Shown piece after piece: positions 50,155 through 58,754 of a stretch of DNA of 64,000 nt. The notes beneath the pieces are model-generated. The model was not told the origin of the DNA, did no database searches, and saw only the letters and a list, made by a program, of their open reading frames with translations. This DNA is from Paractinoplanes lichenicola (lineage in GTDB: Bacteria; Actinomycetota; Actinomycetes; Mycobacteriales; Micromonosporaceae). The stretch covers positions 1 through 64,000 of the forward strand of contig NZ_JAENHO010000014.1 in the NCBI RefSeq assembly GCF_016785085.1. Reading direction: 5' to 3'. Numbering within the stretch: position 1 is the first letter of the stretch; each line of letters begins with the position of its first letter. Both the position numbers and the translations under genes were made by a program.

Positions 50155-51636
50155 TCAGCCCCGCATCAGGGCCGGAAAGACCCCGGCCGCCTCGTCCAGC
50201 CCGGCCTCGGCGGCCACAAATCCGTCCGGACGCACCAGATAGAGCCGCCCCGAGGCCAGGCCGGAGGCCGGCGGCGCGGGCGGGAAGACGTGCACGGCCA
50301 CGCCCAGGTCGGGCACGTCCGAGGCGGCCACTCCGCCGTACGCGTGAATCTGCCACCGCAGGTCGCGCAGCACCGCGAAGTTGCCGCCGGCCCAGGGCAG
50401 CCGCCGCCCCACCACGGGATCGCGCCGTCCACCGGCCGCGGCCTGCGCGTTAGGCGTCATCCAGTAGTGGATGCGGGTCTGCGAGACGTATTGGAACAGC
50501 CGCGAGCCGCCCGAGGCGCGGGGCAGGAACCGCACCCCGACCGGCGCCGCCAGCGGCACGAAGATCCGGCGCAGCGTGCGGAACAGCGGCCGCTGCGAGG
50601 TGATCGCCCCGAAGAGGCGGTCGGTCGTGGCCACCAGCGTGCGGGCGACCGGGCGGCGCTCGGCCTCGTAGCGGTCGAGCCAGGCGTCCTTGCGGCGGCC
50701 CTGCAGCACGTCGGCCAGCTTGAAGGCCAGGTTGTGCGCGTCCTGCAGGCCGGTGTTCATGCCCTGGCCGCCGACCGGCGAGTGCACGTGGGCGGCGTCA
50801 CCGGCGAGGAAGAACGGCCCGTCACGGAACGTCGCCGCGACCCGGTGGTGCACCTTGTACGTCGCGAACCAGCGCGACTCGGCGTACGTGACCGCGAAGT
50901 CCTTGATCCGCGGGCGCACGTCCTCCTCGGTGAGCCGCCCGTCGCCGTCGTCGTCGCGCACGAGCCCGATCAGGCGCCACGCGTTGCGGCCGCGCATCGG
51001 GAAGCCGAGCAGGAAGTCGGACTTGCCCGGGCGTACGTTGATCGCGTTCTCCACCAGGCCGCCGACGCCCAGCGCGTCGATGACGTAGAAGCGGTGCGGG
51101 TTGGTGACGCCCTCGAAGGCGATGCGCCGCGCCTTGCGGACCGCCGAGTTCGACCCGTCGCAGCCGACGCAGAAGCGGGCCCGGACGGTGTCGTTGCCGA
51201 CCTTGGCCTCGATGCCCTCCTCGACCTGCTTGACGGCCGTGATCGGCGTCTCCCAGCGCACGCCGGCGCCGAGCTTCTGCAGGTTCTCGTAGAGGATCTC
51301 CTCGTTGCGGCTCTGCTCGAGGACCTCGATGAACGGGTGTGGGCTGACGTCGCCGCCGAGCGGGCCGAGCGGGACGCGCCCGAACGCCCGGTCGAGGAAG
51401 CCGGGCGCCACCGCGTCGGCCCGGTGGGCGGCGTCGAGCACCTGGTCGCCCAGGCCGAGCTGGTCGTAGATCTCGAGGCTGCGGGCCTGGACGACCAGGG
51501 CCCGCGACTCGCGCGTGGGCCCCTCCTTGCCGTCCGCCACGATCACGTCGACCCCGAGTTTGACCAGCCAGTTGGCGAGCATCAGCCCCGTCGGGCCCGC
51601 ACCCGCCACCAGCACGTCACACGACAGCTCGGCCAT
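50155..51636 (-). CDS. FAD-dependent aromatic monooxygenase (PheA/TfdB family)
   Basis: A 493-residue flavoprotein with the FAD dinucleotide motif CDVLVAGAGPTGLMLANWL, the family DG motif VGCDGSNSAVRKARRIAFEG, and GD motif FLAGDAAHVHSPVGGQGMNT. It hydroxylates phenolic or polyketide-type substrates with NAD(P)H and O2; specificity is not readable. AGGGAG 7 nt ahead of ATG 51636 sets the start. No aromatic-catabolism or biosynthesis gene is adjacent. It follows the M20 peptidase gene by 10 bp, so they may share a transcript. Confidence 0.92.
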   Translation of the reverse strand: MAELSCDVLVAGAGPTGLMLANWLVKLGVDVIVADGKEGPTRESRALVVQARSLEIYDQLGLGDQVLDAAHRADAVAPGFLDRAFGRVPLGPLGGDVSPHPFIEVLEQSRNEEILYENLQKLGAGVRWETPITAVKQVEEGIEAKVGNDTVRARFCVGCDGSNSAVRKARRIAFEGVTNPHRFYVIDALGVGGLVENAINVRPGKSDFLLGFPMRGRNAWRLIGLVRDDDGDGRLTEEDVRPRIKDFAVTYAESRWFATYKVHHRVAATFRDGPFFLAGDAAHVHSPVGGQGMNTGLQDAHNLAFKLADVLQGRRKDAWLDRYEAERRPVARTLVATTDRLFGAITSQRPLFRTLRRIFVPLAAPVGVRFLPRASGGSRLFQYVSQTRIHYWMTPNAQAAAGGRRDPVVGRRLPWAGGNFAVLRDLRWQIHAYGGVAASDVPDLGVAVHVFPPAPPASGLASGRLYLVRPDGFVAAEAGLDEAAGVFPALMRG

Positions 51637-51646
51637 CGGCCGCTCC

Positions 51647-53002
51647 CTACTTCGAAGTCGAGTTCTCCGCCACGTTCTTGAGGAGCAGGGCTTCGGCGAC
51701 GCAGACGCGCTCGAACTCGCCGAGGTGCAGGCTCTCGTCCGGGCCGTGGGCCGCCGAGTAAGGGTCCTCGACGCCGGTGACCAGGATCGCGGCCTGCGGG
51801 AAGAGCTCCTGGAAGGTGGCGATGAACGGGATCGAGCCGCCCACGCCCATGTCGACCGGTTCGGTGCCGTCCCACGCCGAGCGGAACGCGGCCCGCGCGG
51901 CATCGAACACCGGGCCGGTCGCGTCGATCACGCAGGGCGAACCGTCGGCCTCGAAGGTCACCTCGACCTGCGCGCCCCACGGCACGTGCTTCTCGAGGTG
52001 GGCGCGGACGGCCGCGTAGGCCGACTTGGGGTCGTCGCCGGGCGCCAGCCGTACGGAGATCTTGGCTTTGGCCGTGGGCTGCAGGGCGTTGGCCGCCTCG
52101 AACGTGCGGGGCGCGTCGATGCCGAGCACCGAGATCGACGGCTTGGTCCAGATGCGGTCGGTGATCGAGCCCTTGCCGATCAGCTCGACGCCGTCGAGCA
52201 TGCCCGCCTCGTGCCGGAACCGGTCGGCCGGATAGTCGACGCTCGCGCCCTCGCGGCCGACGAGCCCGTCGACGGCGACCTCGCCGCTCTCGTCGTGCAG
52301 GGTCGAGAGCAGGCGGGCCAGCGTGGTCAGGGCGTCGGGCACCGGGCCGCCGAACATGCCGCTGTGCACGGCGCTCTTGAGCACGCGGACCTCGGCGAAC
52401 AGGTTGACCAGGCCGCGCAGCGAGGTGGTCAGGGCGGGCTGCCCGATGTCCCAGTTGCCGGAGTCGGCGATCACGATCACGTCGGAGCGCAGCTCCTCAC
52501 GGAACTCCTCGATGATCGCGTCGAGCGAGAAGGAGCCGAACTCCTCCTCGCCCTCGACGAAGACGACCACGCCGACGGGCAGCTGGTCGCCGAAGGCCCG
52601 CAGCGCGGCGACGTGGGCCATCACGCCGGCCTTGTCGTCGGCGGCGCCGCGCCCGTAGAGCCGGCCGTCCCGCTCGACGGGCTCGAACGGGTCGCTGCTC
52701 CACAACGCCGGGTCGCCCGTGGGCTGCACGTCGTGGTGGGCGTAGAGCATGACTGTCGGCGCGCCCTCGGGGGCGGCCTTGCGACCGATCACGGCGGGCT
52801 GGCCGCCGCGCCGCACGATCTGCGTGTCGAGCCCGCAGCCGCGCAGCAGCTCGGCCACCGCCTCGGCCGACCGCTCGACCTGCGAGTGGTCGAAGCCCTC
52901 GAAGGCGATGCCCGGAATGCGAACCAACGCTTCCAGGTCGGCACGGACTCCGGGCATCTCGCGCGCGATGGCGGCACGCAGGTCGGTCTCACTCAAGCTC
53001 AT
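51647..53002 (-). CDS. M20-family dipeptidase/deacylase
   Basis: A 451-residue zinc peptidase: YAHHDVQPTGDPALW and GRGAADDKAGVMAH (metal ligands), FVEGEEEFGS (catalytic Glu), HSGMFGGPVPDAL, IPFIATFQELFP and a final AHGPDESLHLGEFER (metal His). This is the pattern of cytoplasmic nonspecific dipeptidases and carnosinase-like enzymes. TAGGAT 7 bp upstream of ATG 53002 predicts a leaderless mRNA. Probably co-transcribed with the monooxygenase. Confidence 0.93.
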   Translation of the reverse strand: MSLSETDLRAAIAREMPGVRADLEALVRIPGIAFEGFDHSQVERSAEAVAELLRGCGLDTQIVRRGGQPAVIGRKAAPEGAPTVMLYAHHDVQPTGDPALWSSDPFEPVERDGRLYGRGAADDKAGVMAHVAALRAFGDQLPVGVVVFVEGEEEFGSFSLDAIIEEFREELRSDVIVIADSGNWDIGQPALTTSLRGLVNLFAEVRVLKSAVHSGMFGGPVPDALTTLARLLSTLHDESGEVAVDGLVGREGASVDYPADRFRHEAGMLDGVELIGKGSITDRIWTKPSISVLGIDAPRTFEAANALQPTAKAKISVRLAPGDDPKSAYAAVRAHLEKHVPWGAQVEVTFEADGSPCVIDATGPVFDAARAAFRSAWDGTEPVDMGVGGSIPFIATFQELFPQAAILVTGVEDPYSAAHGPDESLHLGEFERVCVAEALLLKNVAENSTSK

Positions 53003-53009
53003 ATGAGTG

Positions 53010-53015
53010 ATCCTA
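53010..53015 (-). promoter_or_regulatory. -10 element of a leaderless promoter (M20 peptidase)
   Basis: TAGGAT on the reverse strand ends 7 bp before the ATG at 53002, the same hexamer and spacing as at 50083. Confidence 0.5.
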
Positions 53016-53023
53016 GGGGTCGT

Positions 53024-54085
53024 TCAGTTGCCTTCGTCGTCCTGACGGTTGCGGCGCGACGCGTCGCCCATCCAGCCCCGGGCGCCCCGCGCGGCCGATC
53101 CGGCCAGGTCAGCCGCGCCGTCGCCGAGCTTGCGGAGCAGACCGACGAGCGGATCCTGCGAATTGTTGAAGGTCTCCCGGTACGAGTTGGCGGCGGCCTT
53201 CACGTCGTCGGTCACCGAGGCGTCGCCGTCGGAGTCGCGGCGCGGGTAGTCGCCACCGAGAATCTCCGCGTACGCCCCCGAGTCGACCCACTTGCGCAGC
53301 TCGTTGGCCCGGGCCACGGGGAACGGGTGGGTGCTCCACGCCGTCATGCCGATCTTGTGGATGCTGTCGCGCAGGTCGCCGCCGCTCTCGTACTCCGCGG
53401 CCTGCTCGAGGAAGGCCGCCGTGTCGATCTGCGACAGGTCGCCGCCGCCGGCCAGCTTCATCAGCAGGCGGGTCGAGGCGGCCGGATCCTGACCGGCGAG
53501 CAGCCCGGCGCGGTCGGCCGAGAGCTCGGCCTTGCGCCACCACTCGAACATCGCCGCGATGATGGCCCGCAGCGCGATCGCGCCGACGGGCAGCCAGCTC
53601 AGGTTGGCGGCCCAGCGGGTGAGGATCATCATGATCGTCTTGTAGACCGCGTGGCCGCTGCGGACGTGGCCGATCTCGTGGCCCAGCATCGCGCGCAGCT
53701 CGTCGTCGTCCAGCCGCTCCAGCGCGCCCGTCGTGATCACGATGAACGGCTTGTCGAGGCCGATCGCGGACCCGTTGATGATGGGATCCTGACTGACGTA
53801 GAGCTCGGGCAGCTCGACCACGTCGAGGGTGGTCGCGGCCTCGGTGAAGCGCTGGTAGACCCGCGGATACTGCCGGTGGTCGACGCGGATCGCCCCGGCC
53901 AGGAACTGCAGCCGGAAGCCGCGCTCGTTCCACATGCCGAAGAACGTCTTGACCACGTCGTCGAAGCCGCGCAGCTCGCGCAGGGCGGTCAGCGCGCCGC
54001 GGTCGGCCGGATGTTCCCAGGCCCGCGAGCTGATGCCGGTCAGGGTGATCCGCCGGCGTACCGGGCGGTTCTCTTCGTCGGTCAT
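53024..54085 (-). CDS. M48-family zinc metallopeptidase
   Basis: A 353-residue protein with LRAMLGHEIGHVRSGHAVYK (HExxH) and the third ligand in WWRKAELSADRAGLLAG. Two hydrophobic stretches lie between them (TIMMILTRWAANLSWLPVGA). The N-terminal region RRRITLTGISSRAWEHPADR and C-terminal STHPFPVARANELRKWV are typical of actinobacterial M48 proteins. It probably degrades membrane or damaged proteins. ATG 54085 (AAGGGG ahead) overlaps the stop of the upstream kinase-like gene by 4 bp. Confidence 0.92.
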   Translation of the reverse strand: MTDEENRPVRRRITLTGISSRAWEHPADRGALTALRELRGFDDVVKTFFGMWNERGFRLQFLAGAIRVDHRQYPRVYQRFTEAATTLDVVELPELYVSQDPIINGSAIGLDKPFIVITTGALERLDDDELRAMLGHEIGHVRSGHAVYKTIMMILTRWAANLSWLPVGAIALRAIIAAMFEWWRKAELSADRAGLLAGQDPAASTRLLMKLAGGGDLSQIDTAAFLEQAAEYESGGDLRDSIHKIGMTAWSTHPFPVARANELRKWVDSGAYAEILGGDYPRRDSDGDASVTDDVKAAANSYRETFNNSQDPLVGLLRKLGDGAADLAGSAARGARGWMGDASRRNRQDDEGN

Positions 54086-54681
54086 CGTGCCCACCCCTTC
54101 GAGAAATATCCCTCTGCGGCCTGTGTCGCACCGTCGACGATCAGGTCGGCGTGCTCGGCCGTCTCGTCCGCGGCGAAGTGCCGGTCCTCGGCGGCCCGCC
54201 AGCGCCCAAGGTACTTCCGATAAGCAAGAGTGTCGTCCCCGTCGCGGGCGATCGCGCGTTCCCAGCGAAGTCCGGCCGGCGCGTCCACAAAAACGGCCAG
54301 GGTCAGTTCGGGACGAATGTCGCGCCGGGCCGCACTCACCCCCTCCAGCAGCACGGCTTCCGCGGCGTGCACCGTCACCGGCGTACCGGAAAAATCGCCT
54401 TTGACCCAGTTGTACGGCCGGTAGGTGGCCGGCTCACCCTCGCGCAGCGGAGCCAGCACTTTTTCTTCCAGCCGCGTCCAGAAGGTGAACTGGTCGTCCC
54501 ACCCGTTGAGCAGGTCGTCGGTGTGCACAATCGGGCAGGCCAGCGCCGCGGCGAGCTGATCGGCGAACCGGGTCTTCCCCGCGCCGCTCGGCCCGTCGAC
54601 GGCGATCAGGCGGGTGCGGCCCAGGCGCGGCTTCAGCCCCCGTACGAACGTCGCCAGCTCGCGAAACGACTGCTCAGCCAC
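54082..54681 (-). CDS. Uridine-kinase-like P-loop protein
   Basis: A 199-residue P-loop phosphotransferase: LIAVDGPSGAGKTRFADQLA (Walker A), VHTDDLLNGWDDQFTFWTRL, YNWVKGDF, AVLLEGVSAARRDIRPELTL and WERAIARDGDDTLAYRKYLG. It resembles uridine kinase-like proteins, but the true substrate is unknown. It begins with a GTG lying inside the end of cobQ (8-bp overlap) and its stop overlaps the M48 start, so it is translationally coupled to a cobalamin gene. Confidence 0.85.
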   Translation of the reverse strand: MAEQSFRELATFVRGLKPRLGRTRLIAVDGPSGAGKTRFADQLAAALACPIVHTDDLLNGWDDQFTFWTRLEEKVLAPLREGEPATYRPYNWVKGDFSGTPVTVHAAEAVLLEGVSAARRDIRPELTLAVFVDAPAGLRWERAIARDGDDTLAYRKYLGRWRAAEDRHFAADETAEHADLIVDGATQAAEGYFSKGWAR

Positions 54682-56302
54682 GCGCGGGAGCCCCCGGAGG
54701 CAGGAACGGCAGCCCCTCGGCCGGGCCCTGCTCGATCAACCGCAGCAGCGCGCCGGTGTCGAGATGCTCCTCGACCAGGTCACCCAGAAGATCAAGAGCG
54801 GTTTCCCGTACGGCGGTGAAGCTCGTGCCCGCAGCGACGGTGAACCCGCTCCGGCCGGCCTGGCGCGCGGCCTCGGTCAGGAAGCGGCGCCGGAACTCGT
54901 CGGACTCGAAGGCGCCGTGCCAGTGGGTGCCGAAGACGTTGCGCTCGACGGCACCCTCGGGGCGGCCATCGGCATACCGGAGCAGGGGTTGGGAACTCGA
55001 TCTCGTGACGACGCCGTGGTGGATCTCGTAACCGGAGACGGGCGCGTCGAGGGCCGCACCGATCGAGCGCGTGAGTGTCTTGACCCGCTCAAAAGTGATC
55101 TCTACGGGCAGCAGACCCAGCCCCCGTACGCGACCCCGGCCGCTCTCGACCTCGTCGTGGATCGACTCGGCGAGCATCTGGAAGCCGCCGCAGATGCCGA
55201 GCAACGGTTTCCCGGCGGCCGCGTGCGCCTCGATCGCCCCCGCCAGGCCCGTGTCCCGCAACCAGGCCAGGTCGGAGACCGTCGCCTTCGAGCCCGGGAT
55301 CACCACCAGATCGGCGTCGACGAGCTCGGCGGGGTCGGTGGTCAGGCGCACACGCACCCCCGGCTCGGCGGCCAGGGCCTCGGCGTCGGTGGCGTTGGAG
55401 ATTCGCGGCAGCCGGACGACAGCCACCCTCAGCCACTCGGTCCCGCGCGGGCCCGTGCTGCTCAGTGTCCGATTTGACGCGTACGAGAGTGAGTCTTCGC
55501 CGTCGACCCCGACGCCCTCCTCGAACGGCAGAACACCGAGGACCGATCGGCCCGTGGTGGCGGCGATCATGTCGAGGCCGGGCCGGAGGATCTCCAGGCT
55601 GCCCCGGAACTTGTTGATCACGAAGCCGGCGATCAGCGCCTGATCGTCCTCGCTGAGCAGGGCGACCGTGCCGAGGAAGGCCGCGAAGACGCCGCCGCGG
55701 TCGATGTCGCCGACCACGATCGCCGGGAAGTTCGCGTGCCGGGCCAGGCCCATGTTGACGAAGTCGCCGTCGCGCAGATTGATCTCGGCCGGGCTGCCGG
55801 CGCCCTCACAGATCACGGCGTCATATTCCGTACGCAGCTCGGCCAGGGCGGCGTACGCGGTCTCGGCCAGCCGCGGCTTCATCGAGCGATAGTTGCCGGC
55901 GGTGACCGTGTCGATCGCCTCACCGAGCAGCACGACCTGACTCGACCGGTCGCTGCCCGGCTTGAGCAGCACCGGATTGAACCGCAGGTCAGGCGTCACG
56001 CCGGCCGCCGCGGCCTGCATCGCCTGCGCCCGCCCGATCTCCCCGCCGCGACCGTCCGGGCCGACGACGACCACCGAGTTGTTCGACATGTTCTGCGCCT
56101 TGAACGGGGCCACCTTCACCCCGCGGCGGCGCAGCCAGCGGCAGATGCCCGCGGTGAGAATGCTCTTCCCCGCATCCGAGGTGGTGCCGGCGACCAGCAA
56201 CCCGCCACGACTTTTCGCAGCGCCGTCAGACCCGCTGCTCATCGCCCCGCTGCTCATCGCCCCGCTGCTCATCGCCCCGCTGCTCATCGCCCCGCTGCTC
56301 AT
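54674..56302 (-). CDS. cobQ: Cobyric acid synthase
   Basis: Amidates four side chains (b, d, e, g) of adenosylcobyrinate diamide. The protein (542 residues from the first ATG) has GLLVAGTTSDAGKSILTAG, FKAQNMSNNSVVV, EGAGSPAEINLRD, and an intact glutaminase with LLGICGGFQMLAESI and the later FGTHWHGAFE. The N-terminus is four MSSGA repeats plus MSSGS, each with an ATG, so five in-frame starts exist (56302, 56287, 56272, 56257, 56242). The first overlaps the cobD stop (ATGA). The core begins at about residue 33. Confidence 0.95.
   Translation of the reverse strand: MSSGAMSSGAMSSGAMSSGAMSSGSDGAAKSRGGLLVAGTTSDAGKSILTAGICRWLRRRGVKVAPFKAQNMSNNSVVVVGPDGRGGEIGRAQAMQAAAAGVTPDLRFNPVLLKPGSDRSSQVVLLGEAIDTVTAGNYRSMKPRLAETAYAALAELRTEYDAVICEGAGSPAEINLRDGDFVNMGLARHANFPAIVVGDIDRGGVFAAFLGTVALLSEDDQALIAGFVINKFRGSLEILRPGLDMIAATTGRSVLGVLPFEEGVGVDGEDSLSYASNRTLSSTGPRGTEWLRVAVVRLPRISNATDAEALAAEPGVRVRLTTDPAELVDADLVVIPGSKATVSDLAWLRDTGLAGAIEAHAAAGKPLLGICGGFQMLAESIHDEVESGRGRVRGLGLLPVEITFERVKTLTRSIGAALDAPVSGYEIHHGVVTRSSSQPLLRYADGRPEGAVERNVFGTHWHGAFESDEFRRRFLTEAARQAGRSGFTVAAGTSFTAVRETALDLLGDLVEEHLDTGALLRLIEQGPAEGLPFLPPGAPARG
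56228..56302 (-). repeat. 15-bp tandem repeat of the cobQ start codon region
   Basis: Five head-to-tail copies of ATGAGCAGCGGGGCG (the last ending GGGTCT) each carry an in-frame ATG, and each also carries a TGA in the frame of the upstream cobD gene. Confidence 0.95.
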
Positions 56303-57441
56303 CGCCGCACGGCTCCGCGCAGCGCCGCCAGGCTCACCGCTATGCCGGCGGCGGCGAGACCGACCGTGCCCGAGGCGCGGGCGGCCCGGCGCAGGTGAAC
56401 GGCCGACGGCCGCGGCCCGTCCCCGAGAAAGGGCCTGGTCTCACTACGTCCGAAGTAGACATTTCGCCCACCCAGCCGGACCCCCAGCGCCCCCGCCATG
56501 GCCGACTCGCACTGCCCGGCATTGGGCGACGGATGATCGTTGCGATCGCGCCGCCACACCCGCAACGTCTCCCGCGGCGACCCACCCGCCACCGGCGCGG
56601 CCGCCACGGTCAAAATCCCCGTCAGCCGCGACGGCACCAGATTGAGCCCGTCGTCGAGCCGCGCCGACGCCGTGCCGAACCGGGCATAACGGGCCGACCG
56701 GTGCCCGACCATCGCGTCGAGCGTGTTGGCGGCCCGATAGGCGAGAAGCCCCGGCAACCCGAACAGGCCACCCCAGACCAGCGGCGCAACCACTGCATCG
56801 GACGTGTTCTCGGCCACTGACTCCACGGTCGCCCGGGCCAGCTCGAGCTCGTCCAGCCCCGACGGATCCCGCCCGCACAGATGGTTGAGCCGCCCCCGCG
56901 CCGCGTCGAGATCGTCGCCGGCCAGGTGCTCGGCCATGATGCGCGATTCCCGCCGCAGGGTCCGCCCGCCCAGGACAGTCCACGTGACGCCGGCCACCAG
57001 CGCGGTCCGGGCCAGCGGCGCCCGCTTGGTGGCCGCGGCCGCCACCACCCCGACCAGGGCCGGAGCCCCGACCGCGATCGCCGTGAACGCCGTCCCGGCG
57101 ACCCGGTTGTCGCGGTAGATCCGCTTCTCGAGGGCCGCCGCGGCCGTTCCGAACCCGGCCACCGGGTGAAACCGACGGGGATCCCCGAACACGGCGTCGA
57201 GCAGGTAGCCCGCCGCCAGCCCGGCCGCGTCCGCCGTACCGGGCCGGATTGCCGCTCTCCCCCAGGATCGCCCCGCCGTGCCGGCCAGGCTCGCCGCCGT
57301 CCCAGCCACTCGCGCCGCCGTCCCAGCCACTCGACCCGCCGTCCCGGCCACTCGACCCGCCGCCCGAGCCGAAGATCCCGCTCCGCGGGCCGCGTACCCG
57401 ATCAAGGACCCTGTCCAGGGCCCCGCCCCCGCCCCCGCCAC
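56299..57441 (-). CDS. cobD: Adenosylcobinamide-phosphate synthase (CobD/CbiB) with a repeat N-terminus
   Basis: A membrane protein attaching the aminopropanol arm to cobyric acid. The family core begins near residue 62 with GLAAGYLLDAVFGDPRRFHP, then VESVAENTSDAVVAPLVWGG, GLPGLLAYRAANTLDAMVGH and PSPNAGQCESAMAGALGVRL. Upstream are RVAGTAG-type 7-residue repeats and a Gly/Ala stretch. GTG 57441 (AAGGA ahead) gives 380 residues, but other GTGs inside the repeats could serve. The stop overlaps the cobQ start by 4 bp. Confidence 0.88.
   Translation of the reverse strand: MAGAGAGPWTGSLIGYAARGAGSSARAAGRVAGTAGRVAGTAARVAGTAASLAGTAGRSWGRAAIRPGTADAAGLAAGYLLDAVFGDPRRFHPVAGFGTAAAALEKRIYRDNRVAGTAFTAIAVGAPALVGVVAAAATKRAPLARTALVAGVTWTVLGGRTLRRESRIMAEHLAGDDLDAARGRLNHLCGRDPSGLDELELARATVESVAENTSDAVVAPLVWGGLFGLPGLLAYRAANTLDAMVGHRSARYARFGTASARLDDGLNLVPSRLTGILTVAAAPVAGGSPRETLRVWRRDRNDHPSPNAGQCESAMAGALGVRLGGRNVYFGRSETRPFLGDGPRPSAVHLRRAARASGTVGLAAAGIAVSLAALRGAVRR
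57275..57360 (-). repeat. 21-bp coding repeat at the cobD N-terminus
   Basis: About three and a half copies of a 21-bp unit encode RVAGTAG or RVAGTAA, followed by a diverged SLAGTAG. They lie ahead of the conserved CobD core, directly upstream in the same transcript as the cobQ start repeat. Confidence 0.8.
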
Positions 57442-57484
57442 GCCTTGGATCCTTTCAGTGAGCCTTGCTGGTCCGGTCAGTCGA

Positions 57485-57946
57485 TCATGCGCGCAGGTCG
57501 CAGACCCATACCGGGATTTCCGGCGACCCCGCGTCGGGGCCGTCCGGGATCGGCACCGGGTCGAACTCACCCCAGACGATCGCGCCCGGCGCCCGGTCCT
57601 CCAGGAACTCGACGACGATGGCCCGCAGATCCTCCGTCGCCCGGTATTTCTCGGTGAACGGCAGCTCGTCACGCCCGCACGAGGCCGTCGAGCAGCGCAG
57701 CTGCCCCGCCTGCAGGTCGTGCCACACATAGAACGTCGCCGGCCCGGCATGCCCCATGCCGGCGACCTGGCCGCGCAGTTGCGTGACCGTCTCCTCGAAG
57801 GCGTTGACCACCTCCTCGGCCGACAGGCCCATGCGCTCGTGCGGCGGTGCGCCGAACCAGCTGGTGTTGGCGGTCTCGGTGTCCTGGTCGTGCGGGGCGA
57901 GCACCAGTGTCTCGTCCGCGATCGCGCGGATCTCCTTCAACAGCAC
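57485..57946 (-). CDS. Hypothetical actinobacterial protein
   Basis: A 153-residue soluble protein: LLKEIRAIADETLVLAPHDQ, WFGAPPHERMGLSAEEVVNA, FYVWHDLQAGQLRCSTASCG (two Cys), LPFTEKYRATEDLRAIVVEF and IPVWVCDLRA. Start GTG 57946 with the -10-like CAGACT 7 bp ahead. I recognise no family and cannot assign a role. It is followed by cobD 43 bp on, on the same strand. The 193-bp gap to ssb shows no clear feature. Confidence 0.65.
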   Translation of the reverse strand: MLLKEIRAIADETLVLAPHDQDTETANTSWFGAPPHERMGLSAEEVVNAFEETVTQLRGQVAGMGHAGPATFYVWHDLQAGQLRCSTASCGRDELPFTEKYRATEDLRAIVVEFLEDRAPGAIVWGEFDPVPIPDGPDAGSPEIPVWVCDLRA

Positions 57947-57953
57947 GCGCCCC

Positions 57954-57959
57954 AGTCTG
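57954..57959 (-). promoter_or_regulatory. -10-like element before the hypothetical gene
   Basis: CAGACT on the reverse strand ends 7 bp before the GTG at 57946. The same hexamer precedes gntR at 10032. Confidence 0.35.
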
Positions 57960-58139
57960 CCGGTCGACCCTGCCCGGGGACCAACCGGGCAGGTCGGCCG
58001 GGCGGCCGAATACGTGGGCACGATCGGACCACCCCATTCGGGGGGCCGTGTCATCCGTCCGTCGTACTCGTCCCCGGTGGGAACGATTCAGCCCGGGGCG
58101 GTCCGGCCGCCGCGCGACGGCCGGGCCACCGGGCCGGGG

Positions 58140-58754
58140 TCAGGCGGAGACGGACTCCTTCCTTGTGCGTCGGGCCCGCCGCGCCGGGGCGGGCTGCTCG
58201 GCGGTCAGCCGCTCCACCTCCAGCGCGATCTCCTCGTCGGACGGCACGTCACCCGGCCCACTTTCGGAATCGGAGTCGGGAGCGGAGTCGGGAGCGACGT
58301 CCGATACCTCGGCGAAGGCCGGCGCCTCATCAACGGCGAACAACTCCTCCGCGGACTCTTCGGGCGTGCTCGCGCCCGGCCCGGCGGTGTTGCGGTTGCG
58401 CGTGAAGCTGCCCTGACCCCGGGCGAGGTCATGACCGATCGAATACGCCTCCATCTCGTACGTGATCCGGGGGTTGCCGTCGTCATCCTTCCAGTCGCGG
58501 GTGTAGAGCCGCCCGTACACGATCACGGGGTCGCCGACGGAGATCGACGAGATCACTCCCTCGGCCAGCTTGCGCCACGCGGTGACGCGAACCCGCAGGC
58601 TGTTGCCGTCGACCCAGCTGTTGCTCTCGCGGTCGAAGCGGCGCGCTGTCGACGCGATCCGGAAGTTGGCGACGACCGAGCCGGAGCTCTCGAAACGCCG
58701 CCATTCGGGGGCGGCCAGGACGTTGCCCACGACGACGAGGTTGGTGTCGAACAC
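58140..58754 (-). CDS. ssb: Single-stranded DNA-binding protein paralogue without acidic tip
   Basis: A 204-residue protein with an OB fold of SSB type in residues 1-115 (FDTNLVVVGNVLAAPEWRRF, VANFRIASTARRFDRESNSW, LRVRVTAWRKLAEGVISSIS, VYGRLYTRDWKDDDGNPR). The tail is acidic in its middle (DSAPDSDSESGPGDVPSDEE) but ends RRARRTRKESVSA. The usual C-terminal DDxxPF-type tip that recruits repair proteins is missing, so this is probably a second SSB rather than the essential one. GGAGG 6 nt before GTG 58754 sets the start. Confidence 0.9.
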   Translation of the reverse strand: MFDTNLVVVGNVLAAPEWRRFESSGSVVANFRIASTARRFDRESNSWVDGNSLRVRVTAWRKLAEGVISSISVGDPVIVYGRLYTRDWKDDDGNPRITYEMEAYSIGHDLARGQGSFTRNRNTAGPGASTPEESAEELFAVDEAPAFAEVSDVAPDSAPDSDSESGPGDVPSDEEIALEVERLTAEQPAPARRARRTRKESVSA

